64,000 bases of DNA, taken from positions 57,450 through 121,449 of the forward strand of contig NZ_BAGF01000035.1 in NCBI RefSeq assembly GCF_000308755.1, read 5' to 3'. Below the pieces are notes generated by a model. That model searched no databases. It saw nothing but the letters and a program-made list of their open reading frames with translations, and was not told where the DNA came from. The position numbers were made by a program, and so were the translations under genes. Positions 32,363 through 41,043 of the stretch are shown here, piece after piece. The first letter of the stretch is position 1, and each line of letters starts with the position of its first letter. Source of the stretch: Nocardia pneumoniae NBRC 100136. GTDB lineage: Bacteria; Actinomycetota; Actinomycetes; Mycobacteriales; Mycobacteriaceae.

Positions 32363-32686
32363 ATGACCTTGCTGCTGCTTGCCTTTGCCATCGCCTCCGA
32401 GGTGACCGCGACTGTCTCACTGAAGCTTTCCGACGGATTCAGCAAGCTCATTCCGTCGATCGTTGTCGTCGTCGGGTACTGCGGGGCGTTCTACTTCCTG
32501 GCCCGGGCATTGAAACGCGGCATGCCGATCGGGGTGGCCTACGGCATCTGGTCGGCGGTCGGCGTCGCCGCGATCGCCGTGATCGGCGTGCTGTTCCTGG
32601 ACGAACGGCTCAGCCTGGTGCAGGTCGGCGGCATCGCGCTGGTGATCCTCGGCGTGCTGGCGCTGGAACTCGGTGGCGCGCACTGA
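32363..32686 (+). CDS. small multidrug resistance (SMR) efflux protein
   Basis: A 107-residue, four-helix inner-membrane transporter of the SMR/EmrE family, closest in pattern to mycobacterial Mmr. The essential glutamate is present in helix 1 (AFAIASEVTATVSLKLS, Glu13), GVAYGIWSAVGVAAI in helix 3 and LDERLSLVQVGGIALVILGV at the end. It works as an antiparallel dimer exchanging protons for cationic lipophilic drugs. Monocistronic. Confidence 0.92.
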   Translation: MTLLLLAFAIASEVTATVSLKLSDGFSKLIPSIVVVVGYCGAFYFLARALKRGMPIGVAYGIWSAVGVAAIAVIGVLFLDERLSLVQVGGIALVILGVLALELGGAH

Positions 32687-32786
32687 TACCGCTGCCTGCG
32701 GTCGGCGCGTGACCGATCTCGCCGGATCGTGATCATGTTCCGCCACAATGTCCGCGCGCGCCGATCGTGAGCCATCGTGCCGACCG

Positions 32787-34007
32787 TCAATCCTCCACTC
32801 GGACAAGGTATCTCGCATTGGACAGTGCCGTGAGCACATCCTCGCGATGGGTGGGCCCCCGGGTCTCCAGGGTCAGCGACACCTCGACCTCGTCCACCGC
32901 CAGCCAGGTGCCGGTCCGTGAGTGCGCGACATCGACGACGCTCGCGCCCGTCTTCCCGATGACGGCGAGCAGCGCGCCGAGCGCGCCGGGACGATCGGAA
33001 ATCGTCACCCGCACAGCCAGATAGCGGCCCGCCGCGCTCAGACCGTGGCCGATCACACGGGTCAGCAGCAGTGGGTCGATATTGCCTCCGGACAAGATCG
33101 CGCAGACCGGACCGCGCAGCTCGAGTTCCTCCGGCGCACGACTCATCAGCGCGGCGACCGCCGCCGCGCCCGCGGGTTCCACGACCAGCTTCGCGCGTTC
33201 CAAGCACAGCAGCAGCGCCTGCGACAGCGCTTCCTCGTCCACCGTTACGATCGCCGGAACATGCTCGGCCACATGGGCGAACGGCACCGCGCCGGGCTGC
33301 CCGACCGCGATGCCGTCGGCCATCGTCGACATGCGATCGACCCGGACCGGACGGCCCGCCGCCAGCGAATCCGGCCAGGCGGCCGCCTCCGCGGCCTGGA
33401 CGCCGATCACCCGCACCCCAGGCGCCAAGTGCTGACACGCGACCGCGACACCCGCCAAGAGCCCACCCCCGCCGGTCGGCACCAGCACCGTGCCGACCTC
33501 GGGGAGTTGCTCCAGGATCTCCACACCGACGGTCGCCTGTCCGGCGACGATATCGGGATGGTCGAAGGGGTGGATGAGCGTCGCCCCGGTGCGGTCGGCG
33601 AAATCCAGCGCGGCGTCCAGTGACTCGTCGATGGTCTCGCCGACTTGGCGCACCTGCGCTCCGTACGCCTTGGTCGCCATGAGTTTCGGCAGCGACGCGC
33701 CGATCGGCATGAAGACCGTCGACTCGATGCCGAGCGAAGCCGCCGACCACGCGACACCTTGCGCATGATTCCCCGCGCTCGCGGCGACGACCCCGCGCGA
33801 CCGCGCCTCCTCCGGCAGATTCGCGATGCGGTGGTAGGCGCCGCGAGGCTTGAACGACCCGGTTCGCTGGAGGTTCTCGCACTTCAGCCACACCTCGGCG
33901 CCCGCACGCTCGGACAACACCCGCGACGCCACCAGCGGCGTCCGGCGGATCACCGGAGCGAGCAGCCGCGCCGCCGCCTCGATCCGCGCCATCTCGACCA
34001 ACTCCAT
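32787..34007 (-). CDS. ilvA: threonine dehydratase (threonine ammonia-lyase) with ACT domain
   Basis: A 406-residue fold-type II PLP enzyme deaminating threonine to 2-oxobutanoate. The PLP lysine is in GSFKPRGAYHRIANL near residue 52, the phosphate loop in PTGGGGLLAGVAVA near 177 and the C-terminal single ACT domain (VRVTISDRPGALGALLAVI) starts near 325. The single ACT domain and ~400-residue length resemble the shorter ligand-regulated class, so biosynthetic versus catabolic use is open. No other ilv gene is nearby. It is divergent from gntR. Confidence 0.9.
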   Translation of the reverse strand: MELVEMARIEAAARLLAPVIRRTPLVASRVLSERAGAEVWLKCENLQRTGSFKPRGAYHRIANLPEEARSRGVVAASAGNHAQGVAWSAASLGIESTVFMPIGASLPKLMATKAYGAQVRQVGETIDESLDAALDFADRTGATLIHPFDHPDIVAGQATVGVEILEQLPEVGTVLVPTGGGGLLAGVAVACQHLAPGVRVIGVQAAEAAAWPDSLAAGRPVRVDRMSTMADGIAVGQPGAVPFAHVAEHVPAIVTVDEEALSQALLLCLERAKLVVEPAGAAAVAALMSRAPEELELRGPVCAILSGGNIDPLLLTRVIGHGLSAAGRYLAVRVTISDRPGALGALLAVIGKTGASVVDVAHSRTGTWLAVDEVEVSLTLETRGPTHREDVLTALSNARYLVRVED

Positions 34008-34145
34008 GCCGCCATGCTGCCACTGTGCCTATCCGGCAGACGACGGTCAGACGGTCGAGCGACCGCAGCCACCAATGCGACCGGTCGGTACTGTGAGATT
34101 TTCCTGACCGTCACATGAGTGTCCGGGAACGCAACACGATTCCCC

Positions 34146-34151
34146 TAGCGT
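34146..34151 (+). promoter_or_regulatory. -10 box of the gntR gene
   Basis: TAGCGT, 6 nt before the ATG at 34158; no ribosome site, so a leaderless transcript is expected. Confidence 0.5.
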
Positions 34152-34157
34152 GTTGCC

Positions 34158-34880
34158 ATGCCCCCGAGACGACGTTCGGCGCTGCTCGCGAGGTTGGTCG
34201 TCGACGAGCCAGGCCGCCCGCAGATCATCCTCGGCGAACTGCGCCGCGTGATCCTCGACGGAGCGGTGCCGCCCCGCACTCTCATCCCGCTGCGCGGGGT
34301 GGCGGAGTTGTTCGGGGTGAGCCACATTCCGGTGCGTGAGGCGCTGAAGACGCTGATCGGGGAGGGGCTGGTCACGCACGAACCGCACGCCGGATACGCG
34401 GTGGCTCAGCTGACCGCCGCCGAGCTGCGCGAGATGTACGTCGTGCGGGAGACGCTGGAGACCGCGTCGCTGGCCGCCGCGGCGCTGAATCACTCCGCCG
34501 CGGATCGCGCCGAGTTGCTGAACGTGAACGCGAGTCTGGAACAGGCGATCCGTGACGACGATCCGGCCGCCTACCATCGCAGGTCGCGCACGTTCCACGT
34601 CGCGTTGACCCGGCCCTCGCGCATGTTCCGGCTGCTGCACATGCTCGAGTCGGCGTGGAACGTCACCGAGCCGGTGCAGTCGATGGTGCATATCGGCCGG
34701 GCCGATCGGGTCCGTCTGCACACCGACCACGCCCTGATGCTCGACGCGTTTCTCGCCAGGGACGTCGATCGGCTGCTGCTCGTCGCCGAACAGCACCATC
34801 GCCGGCTGGAGGCCGTGATCGCGACGCTGCCCACCGACACGGGGTTGCTTGCTCCGGAAGATATATCTGCTGCGCAATAG
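34158..34880 (+). CDS. GntR family (FadR-type) regulator
   Basis: A 240-residue FCD-type GntR regulator. The N-terminal winged helix (ILGELRRVILDGAVPPRTLI, ELFGVSHIPVREALKTLIGE) precedes an all-helical ligand domain with the family metal-site pattern (ELREMYVVRETLETA, RTFHVALTRPSRM, HTDHALMLDAF). It is located directly before the NCS1 permease and racemase, and four 11-bp tandem repeats begin at its stop codon, so it probably controls the downstream uptake genes in response to a purine, allantoin or hydantoin-like ligand. Confidence 0.9.
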   Translation: MPPRRRSALLARLVVDEPGRPQIILGELRRVILDGAVPPRTLIPLRGVAELFGVSHIPVREALKTLIGEGLVTHEPHAGYAVAQLTAAELREMYVVRETLETASLAAAALNHSAADRAELLNVNASLEQAIRDDDPAAYHRRSRTFHVALTRPSRMFRLLHMLESAWNVTEPVQSMVHIGRADRVRLHTDHALMLDAFLARDVDRLLLVAEQHHRRLEAVIATLPTDTGLLAPEDISAAQ

Positions 34881-34915
34881 CCGGGCAATAACCGCGCAAC
34901 CACCGGGCAATAGCC
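34872..34915. promoter_or_regulatory. four tandem 11-bp repeats before the permease gene
   Basis: Contiguous units GCGCAATAGCC, GGGCAATAACC, GCGCAACCACC, GGGCAATAGCC (34872, 34883, 34894, 34905). The 11-bp period puts every unit on the same DNA face. The first overlaps the gntR stop and the last ends 52 bp before the permease start. Likely an array for a regulator, the adjacent GntR protein being the first candidate. Confidence 0.55.
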
Positions 34916-34966
34916 GATTCCTACCGTCGTTTCGATCGCAGTTTCACCCTTCGGATGGGAAACACC

Positions 34967-36451
34967 ATGACCGAAACCATCGCCCCGGTAGCACCGGCCG
35001 CCCCGACACCTACCGATTACGATCCGCGGCTCACCAACGAAGACCTGGCGCCGCTGCGCGACCAGGGCTGGGGCACGTACAACATCTTCGCGTTCTGGAT
35101 GTCGGACGTGCACAGCGTGGGTGGTTACGTCACCGCGGGCAGCCTGTTCGCGCTCGGGCTCGCCAGCTGGCAGGTGCTCGCGGCGCTGCTGATCGGCATC
35201 ACCCTGGTGTACTTCTTCTGCAACCTCGTCGCCAAGCCGAGCCAGGTGACCGGCGTGCCGTATCCGGTCATCTGCCGCAGCGCGTTCGGTGTGCTGGGCG
35301 CCAATATCCCGGCCATCATCCGCGGTTTGATCGCGGTGGCCTGGTATGGCATTCAGACCTTCTTGGCTTCGGCGGCGCTGGATGTGATTCTGGTGAAGCT
35401 CTTTCCGTCGCTCGTGCCTTACGCGGTGGCCGACGACTACGGGTTCCTCGGTCTCTCGTTGCTCGGCTGGGGCAGTTACCTGACGCTGTGGGTAGTGCAG
35501 GCCTGCGTGTTCTGGCGTGGCATGGAGTCCATCCGTCGATTCATCGACTTCTGCGGGCCCGCGGTGTACGTGGTGATGTTCCTGCTGTGCGGCTACCTGA
35601 TCGCGAAGGCGGGCTGGGGCGCCATCGACCTGAAACTCGGCGCGGTGCGGTACACCGGATGGGATTCGGTGCCGGTCATGCTCGGCGCCATCGCGCTCGT
35701 GGTGTCCTATTTCTCCGGTCCGATGCTGAACTTCGGCGACTTCTCCCGATACGGAAAGTCGTTCACGGTGGTGCGGCGGGGCAACCTGCTCGGCCTCCCG
35801 GTGAACTTCCTGCTGTTCTCGCTGCTGGTGGTGATCACCGCTTCGCTGACCGTGCCGGTCTATGGCGAGCTGATCACCGACCCGGTCGCCACGGTGGCGC
35901 GGATCGACAGCACCTTCGCGATCGTGCTCGGCGCGCTGACCTTCACTGTCGCCACCATCGGCATCAACATCGTCGCGAACTTCATCTCGCCCGCCTTCGA
36001 CTTCTCGCACGTGAGCCCGCAGCGGATCAGCTGGCGCGCAGGCGGCATGATCGCCGCGGTCGGCTCGGTGCTGATCACGCCGTGGAACCTGTACAACAAC
36101 CCGGACGTCATCCACTACACCCTCGAGGTACTGGGCGCCTTCATCGGCCCGCTGTTCGGTGTGCTCATCGCCGACTACTACCTGGTGCGCAAACAGCACG
36201 TGGTGGTGGACGACCTGTTCACCATGTCCAGTAGTGGAACCTATTGGTACCGCCGGGGGTACAACCCCGCCGCGGTCATCGCGACCGCGATCGGCGCGCT
36301 GGTCGCCGTGATCCCGGTGCTGGCCAAGGATCTCACCGGGATGTACACCGCGGCGCAGTACAGCTGGTTCATCGGCTGCGGTCTCGGTTTTCTGGTCTAC
36401 TTCGCGCTGGCCACCCGTACACGGTTGGCGGTGCGGGGAAGCGCGGACTGA
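34967..36451 (+). CDS. NCS1 family nucleobase/allantoin/hydantoin permease
   Basis: A 494-residue transporter with about 12 hydrophobic helices of the NCS1 (Mhp1/cytosine permease) family. The N-terminal signature DPRLTNEDLAPLRDQGWGTYN and FAFWMSDVHSVGGYVTAG lead into helix 1; GVPYPVICRSAFGVLGANIPAI is the conserved helix 2-3 loop, and NFGDFSRYGKS lies near residue 255. It should import a purine-like or hydantoin-like compound with Na+ or H+. The ATG at 34967 follows GGATGGGAA. The TGATG junction couples it to the racemase. Confidence 0.9.
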   Translation: MTETIAPVAPAAPTPTDYDPRLTNEDLAPLRDQGWGTYNIFAFWMSDVHSVGGYVTAGSLFALGLASWQVLAALLIGITLVYFFCNLVAKPSQVTGVPYPVICRSAFGVLGANIPAIIRGLIAVAWYGIQTFLASAALDVILVKLFPSLVPYAVADDYGFLGLSLLGWGSYLTLWVVQACVFWRGMESIRRFIDFCGPAVYVVMFLLCGYLIAKAGWGAIDLKLGAVRYTGWDSVPVMLGAIALVVSYFSGPMLNFGDFSRYGKSFTVVRRGNLLGLPVNFLLFSLLVVITASLTVPVYGELITDPVATVARIDSTFAIVLGALTFTVATIGINIVANFISPAFDFSHVSPQRISWRAGGMIAAVGSVLITPWNLYNNPDVIHYTLEVLGAFIGPLFGVLIADYYLVRKQHVVVDDLFTMSSSGTYWYRRGYNPAAVIATAIGALVAVIPVLAKDLTGMYTAAQYSWFIGCGLGFLVYFALATRTRLAVRGSAD

Positions 36452-37179
36452 TGCGCATCCGGGTGGTCAATCCGAACACCACCAGGTCGATGACCACCAC
36501 GATCGAGCAGTGCGCCAGGGTCGTCGCAGGCCCTGGCGTGCTGCTCGACGCGGTGACCTCGGAGATGGGACCCGCGTCCATCGAAAGTCACTACGACGAA
36601 GCGCTGAGCGTCCCCGGCCTGCTCGCCGCGATCCGGCGCGGGGAAGCCGACGGCGTCGACGGCTATGTGCTGGCCTGCTTCGGCGATCCCGGTCTCGACG
36701 CCGCCCGCGAGCTGGCCGCGGGACCGGTGGTCGGGATCGCCGAGGCCGCCATGCGCACGGCGAGCTACCTCGGTCGGGGATTCAGCGTGGTCACCACGCT
36801 GCACCGGACTATCGGCCGGGCCACCGATCTGGCGGACCGCTATGGGATGCGGCGGTTCTGTCGCGGCATTCACGCCTGTGAGATTCCGGTCCTGGCGCTC
36901 GGCGCCGATCCGGACGCGCGCAAGATCGTCACGGAGGTGTGCCGGGAGGCGGTCGAGGCGGACGGGTCGGACGCGATCGTCCTCGGCTGCGCGGGCATGG
37001 CCGACCTCTGTGCGCAGGTAGGCGCCGAGGTGGGCGTGCCGGTGGTGGACGGCGTGGCGGCGGCGACGTTGACCGTACAGTCGCTGCTCACGCTCGGTCT
37101 GCGGAAATCGGGCAGGGGAGAGTTCGCCGCGCCGCCGCCCAAGCCGTACACCGGGTCCCTGCGGTCCTTCGGCGCCTGA
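36451..37179 (+). CDS. Asp/Glu/hydantoin racemase family protein
   Basis: A 242-residue racemase of the aspartate/glutamate/hydantoin family. The N-terminal NPNTTRSMT motif, first catalytic cysteine in GYVLACFGDPGLDAARE near residue 75 and second in AIVLGCAGMADLC near 182 are all present. With the adjacent NCS1 permease it is best read as an allantoin or hydantoin racemase, interconverting enantiomers after uptake. No hydantoinase or allantoinase is in the window. It overlaps the permease stop by one base. Confidence 0.88.
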   Translation: MRIRVVNPNTTRSMTTTIEQCARVVAGPGVLLDAVTSEMGPASIESHYDEALSVPGLLAAIRRGEADGVDGYVLACFGDPGLDAARELAAGPVVGIAEAAMRTASYLGRGFSVVTTLHRTIGRATDLADRYGMRRFCRGIHACEIPVLALGADPDARKIVTEVCREAVEADGSDAIVLGCAGMADLCAQVGAEVGVPVVDGVAAATLTVQSLLTLGLRKSGRGEFAAPPPKPYTGSLRSFGA

Positions 37180-37192
37180 ACGCGGTCAGGCG
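37173..37192. terminator. bidirectional terminator hairpin
   Basis: CGCCTGA-ACGCGG-TCAGGCG spans the ends of the convergent racemase (stop ends 37179) and hypothetical gene (stop 37186). Confidence 0.55.
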
Positions 37193-37536
37193 GCCGCGGC
37201 GGTGGCGAGCCTGTGCAACTCGGTGTCCGGCTCGGCGACGTCGATGATCAGCCGGGTAACCTCGGCGCCCGCCAGGTCGATACGAATGGCGTGGCCGTCG
37301 AACCGTGTGTCCCAGAATTCCTTGCGTCCCTTGCCGCGGAACGTGCCCGCCGCGATCACGCCTGGAAAGAACGTGCCGGGTGTGCGCACCCACGGTGGGC
37401 GGCGGTCGACACCGGCCAGACCGAGCGCGGTGATATCGGACAAATCGAAGGTCAGCCGTTCGCGCAGCGCGAGCAGTTGATGCGCACCGAGCACGTGAAC
37501 CGTAACCGTCGTTCCCGTGACCTCGATCTCGACCAT
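37186..37536 (-). CDS. hypothetical protein, possible PH-like fold
   Basis: A 116-residue small beta-rich protein. The sequence begins MVEIEVTGTTVTVHVLGAHQ and continues with ALRERLTFDLSDITALGLAG, PGTFFPGVIAAGTF and EFWDTRFDGHAIRIDLAGAEVTRLIIDV, a pattern seen in uncharacterised actinobacterial proteins with a bacterial-PH-like barrel. No signal or membrane segment. The ATG at 37536 is chosen for the GAGGTG ribosome site. Function unknown. Confidence 0.7.
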   Translation of the reverse strand: MVEIEVTGTTVTVHVLGAHQLLALRERLTFDLSDITALGLAGVDRRPPWVRTPGTFFPGVIAAGTFRGKGRKEFWDTRFDGHAIRIDLAGAEVTRLIIDVAEPDTELHRLATAAAA

Positions 37537-37841
37537 CGCGCACCTCATTCCACCGAGAACTCGTACAACATCAGGATGAAGAACGGTCCTGGCCAAAGCC
37601 TGTGCCGTTCCTATGATTTCTCTCAGTTTCGGGACATGGTGTTACAGGGATATGCGCATCTATCCATGTTTCGCCGATAGGCATGGAACAAAGTGGTGAA
37701 GCAGCCAGGAGGAGGGGCGGTCTTACCCCCGGCGGACGGATGTGCGTCGTGGAATGGGCTCGAGGCGGCCGGTTGATCGCTCCGTGCGCGGTGGCGCGCG
37801 GTCGATACGCCGTGGCCGCCTCGAACCGACGATCAGCGCAC

Positions 37842-38408
37842 TCACGTTCCCGTGACGTGCGCGTGGGCGGCGATATCGAGGACTCCGGCCAGCCACGGCG
37901 TGTAGGCCTCCGGATTGTCGGCCAAGGCGTCTCGGAGCGCGTCCAACCGGATCCACGCGTAGTCGGCGACCTCGGCGGGGTCCGGCCGGGGTGTGCCGAC
38001 AGCCAGCCGGCCGATCAGCACGTGATCCCACTCGGACTCGACGCGGCCGGTGCGCCGGTCCGCGGCGTGATAGCGGTAGATTCCGGCCTCGGTCAGGGCG
38101 GTCGTCAACCCCATTTCCTGGGACAGCCGGAGCGCCGCCGCGGCGGCGACCGGCTCACCGGGGGCGGGGTGGCCGCAGCAGGTGTTGGCCCAGAGCGAGG
38201 GGAACCTGGTCTTCACCGCCGCGCGCCGCTGCAACAGCACCCGGTCCGCCGCGTCGAACAGCAGCACGGAGAACGCGCGATGCAGAAGTCCGGGAGCCAT
38301 ATGGGCTTCGGCGACCGAACACGCGCCGACCGCGCGCCCCGCGTCGTCGACCAGTTCGACGGGCAGGGCCTCGCGGTCGGTGATCGGCTGGGCGAGGGTG
38401 TCGGTCAC
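37842..38408 (-). CDS. idi: isopentenyl-diphosphate delta-isomerase, type I
   Basis: A 188-residue Nudix-fold IDI converting IPP to DMAPP. The catalytic cysteine motif NTCCGHPAPGE is near residue 77 and the glutamate motif ESEWDHVL near 127; AFSVLLFDAADRVLLQRR starts the Nudix core. Its GTG overlaps the stop of the GPP methyltransferase by 4 bp (GTGA), making it the fourth gene of the encapsulin/terpene operon. Its likely job there is to supply DMAPP for geranyl diphosphate. No other isoprenoid gene is in the window. Confidence 0.95.
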   Translation of the reverse strand: MTDTLAQPITDREALPVELVDDAGRAVGACSVAEAHMAPGLLHRAFSVLLFDAADRVLLQRRAAVKTRFPSLWANTCCGHPAPGEPVAAAAALRLSQEMGLTTALTEAGIYRYHAADRRTGRVESEWDHVLIGRLAVGTPRPDPAEVADYAWIRLDALRDALADNPEAYTPWLAGVLDIAAHAHVTGT

Positions 38409-39277
38409 CTGCTCACCTTATCGGCGGCGATCAGCAGGTAGTGGAAGCTGCCCTCGCGATAGGCGGTCAGGAACGGCTTCTCCACACCCGTCGCGAGCTC
38501 GGATTTCGTGCGCAACTCCCAGTACGGGATGGTCGCCGCCGTGAGGTCGGTCACGGCGATGGGCACCAAGTGATTCTCGGCCAAAGCGCGGAAGTACTCG
38601 CCGCGCGGATGGATCATGCAGCCGTAGTGCGCGTCGATCCAGCTGACCGAGGACGAGCGTCCTCCGGTCACGTCATTGGAGCAGCCGGTGATGCACACGT
38701 AGCGTCCACCCGGCTCCAGCAGCCGGGAGAACTCGCGGAACAGATCGAACAGGTCCACGTACATCGTCGTCTCGTTGGTCCAGATGCCGCGCATGGAACC
38801 GGCCTCGAATCCGGTGTCCAGCATGTTGCGGAAGTGGAACCGCACCTTGTCCGCGACGCCGCGGTGGGCGGCCTGTTCGTTGGCGAAGCCGACCTGGTAT
38901 TCGGAGATGGTCACCCCGTCGACCTGGCAGCCGAAGCGCTGATTGGCCATGAAACTGGTGCCGCCGCGGCCGGAACCGCCGTCCAGCAGCCGGTCGCCGG
39001 GGCGGACGTCACCGAGGTGGTCGAGCAGGAAGTCCGCCTGCGCGGTTTCCAGCCGGTGCAGCTCGGTGACGATGCGTTCCTCGCGGGTGTCCTCCGGTCC
39101 GGTCAGCACGGACAGGTCGGGCTCGCCGATGCCGTAGTGGTGGTGATAGAGGCCGTCGACCTCGCCGAGTCTGGTGTTGACCCGGTCGTCGTTCGGATTG
39201 TTGTTCCAGTACGCGGCGACGGACCTCTGGTAACTGGTACGCAGAACGGCCCCGGTCTCCGGGTTGAGCATGGTCAT
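38405..39277 (-). CDS. geranyl diphosphate 2-C-methyltransferase
   Basis: A 290-residue SAM-dependent methyltransferase that makes 2-methyl-GPP, the direct substrate of 2-methylisoborneol synthase. SAM motif I is LLDGGSGRGGTSFMA near residue 98; the N-terminal YWNNNPNDDRVNTRLGEVDG and HHHYGIGEPD and the C-terminal YWELRTKSELATGVE are family signatures. GAGGAT precedes the ATG. It lies 33 bp after the terpene synthase gene and overlaps idi. Confidence 0.95.
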   Translation of the reverse strand: MTMLNPETGAVLRTSYQRSVAAYWNNNPNDDRVNTRLGEVDGLYHHHYGIGEPDLSVLTGPEDTREERIVTELHRLETAQADFLLDHLGDVRPGDRLLDGGSGRGGTSFMANQRFGCQVDGVTISEYQVGFANEQAAHRGVADKVRFHFRNMLDTGFEAGSMRGIWTNETTMYVDLFDLFREFSRLLEPGGRYVCITGCSNDVTGGRSSSVSWIDAHYGCMIHPRGEYFRALAENHLVPIAVTDLTAATIPYWELRTKSELATGVEKPFLTAYREGSFHYLLIAADKVSR

Positions 39278-39310
39278 GCGCGATCATCCTCTCTCGGTGC
39301 TGGTACTGCC

Positions 39311-41029
39311 TCAGTGCGGGTCGCGATAGCGCTTGCTGTCGGCGTGCCAGGCGCGGTTGCCGCCCATCCAGGCCCACAGACCGGCGAGGAAGCGGCCCAG
39401 CTCCGGCGATCCCGCCGTGGCCAACGGCGCCGCTTCGCGTTCGAATCGGTGCACCAGTTCGTCGTGCACCTCGGCGGTGCGCACGACGGCCTCCCGGCGC
39501 GAGCAGCGCTCCTCGGCGGCCAGGACGGTCGGCAGGTTGAATTCCCTGCCACCGGAAAGGTCCTCGCGCGCCATGGAATACAGGTCGTTCACCATCTGGC
39601 TGGCGAGCGCGGCCGTGGTGACCACCCGGCGCACCGCGGGATCGGTGTATTCGGCCGCCCCCAGTTCATAGCCGCCGACCACGTCGGTCGGCGCCATACA
39701 GGGCAGGAAACTGTGCGGCTGCCGGTTGGTGAGGTACTCCCATACCGGCGGCATTCGTCCCGCCGCCCGCCATCCCGCCTCCGCGCCGAGTGCGATGAAC
39801 CAGCCCGCGATCTCGGTGCGCAGCCGGGCCAGCTGCGCCGAGCTGGCGTAGCGGGCCAGATGGGCGAAGGAGGTGCGGAACGCGCGCAGGATCGGGTCGG
39901 CGTCGAGGGCTGCCTCGAGCTGGGCTTGGTAGCGCGCGGGCAGATGGACCGGATCGATCGCGGCGGCGGCCAACTCGAGACGCGGCCCCAATTCCGCCTC
40001 GGCGCTGGATGGCGTGCCGTCCGGCGCGTGGTCGTCGGCGTCCTCCTCGCAGTAGTAGTCGTCCACCGACCATTCCGACACCGCGCATTTCGCCACCGCA
40101 AGCAGCCGGTCGGGGTCGTCGCAGTCGGGATGCGCGAGCATGATCAGCCGCCCGAAGTCGGCGTCGCGCAGCGTGTCCAAGCGGCCTTCGTACAGGCCGA
40201 TATCCCTGGCCCAGTCCACGATTCCGTCGTTGACGGCCGCGGCGAGCGCGGGATCGTCGCGCAGCGGTGGCGGACAGTACAGCGGGGGAATCGGGTCCTG
40301 ATTATCGCGGTTCGCCTCGGCGATGCCCGGCCCGGTCGGCCCTCGTGGAACACGCCTGGAGTTGCCTGCGGGTTCCGGTTGGTCCCTTCCGGCTGGCGGG
40401 ACAGATACCCCGCGGTGTCTGTCGAGGAACGCCGACGCTGTACCCAGCCCGGTCGGTCCGGTGGGAATGCGGGGCGGTGCAATCTGTCGCGCGGCCCCGA
40501 GAATCGCTTCCGATGTTCTGGCGCTGGGGACTGCTGTGGTCGGCGCGGTGCCCGTAGCGTTGCCCAGCGTATTGCGGGCCGTGGCCGGTGAGATCGCCGC
40601 GACGCCGGAGGGTGGCCGCGCAACCGATGGCGGCTCCGCCGAGGGCGGTAACGGCCCCGCTGAGGACGAGCCCGGGGCGCACGAGCCGTCGGCAGCCGCT
40701 GCGGTGCGGTCGATCCCGCGCGGCGGAAGCAGCAACGCGGCGCTACCGAGCCCGCGTGGGCCTGGTAATGCGCGTGGCGCGACCTTCGCTCGAGTGGGTA
40801 GTATCGAATCACTCTGCGCTACAGCATTTTCCGCGTGTGCTACGGCCGTCGAGCCCACGGCCTGCCGAGCAGCCGCGGACCGGCGCGGATCAATCGCGTC
40901 TACATTCTGCTCCCCAGTGGGAAACAGCTCGCGCGGCGCGGTCGCCCGGGTATCGGCGAGCAGCGCGATGACGGTGGCAGCCACCTCGTCGGTCGCCTTG
41001 GCCGCCGCGGCGCGGGAGAGCACCGACAT
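39311..41029 (-). CDS. 2-methylisoborneol synthase-like terpene cyclase with long N-terminal encapsulation region
   Basis: A 572-residue class I terpene cyclase. The catalytic domain begins near residue 250. The Asp-rich metal motif reads DDYYCEE (323-329) and the NSE-type motif NDLYSMARE (481-489), both as expected for 2-MIB synthases apart from Glu-Glu replacing Asp-Asp. The first ~245 residues are Ala/Pro/Gly-rich and disordered-looking and carry three copies of GPxGxGxA (about 90, 191, 230). That region is the presumed cargo-loading segment. The encapsulin gene ends 14 bp upstream. ATG 41029 is preferred; GTG 41038 is possible. Confidence 0.92.
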   Translation of the reverse strand: MSVLSRAAAAKATDEVAATVIALLADTRATAPRELFPTGEQNVDAIDPRRSAAARQAVGSTAVAHAENAVAQSDSILPTRAKVAPRALPGPRGLGSAALLLPPRGIDRTAAAADGSCAPGSSSAGPLPPSAEPPSVARPPSGVAAISPATARNTLGNATGTAPTTAVPSARTSEAILGAARQIAPPRIPTGPTGLGTASAFLDRHRGVSVPPAGRDQPEPAGNSRRVPRGPTGPGIAEANRDNQDPIPPLYCPPPLRDDPALAAAVNDGIVDWARDIGLYEGRLDTLRDADFGRLIMLAHPDCDDPDRLLAVAKCAVSEWSVDDYYCEEDADDHAPDGTPSSAEAELGPRLELAAAAIDPVHLPARYQAQLEAALDADPILRAFRTSFAHLARYASSAQLARLRTEIAGWFIALGAEAGWRAAGRMPPVWEYLTNRQPHSFLPCMAPTDVVGGYELGAAEYTDPAVRRVVTTAALASQMVNDLYSMAREDLSGGREFNLPTVLAAEERCSRREAVVRTAEVHDELVHRFEREAAPLATAGSPELGRFLAGLWAWMGGNRAWHADSKRYRDPH

Positions 41030-41043
41030 GCCCCTCACCCCGG

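Noticed and set aside
38441..40591. 716-codon plus-strand open frame across the methyltransferase and terpene cyclase
   Set aside because: Shadow of two well-supported minus-strand genes; no domain or ribosome site.
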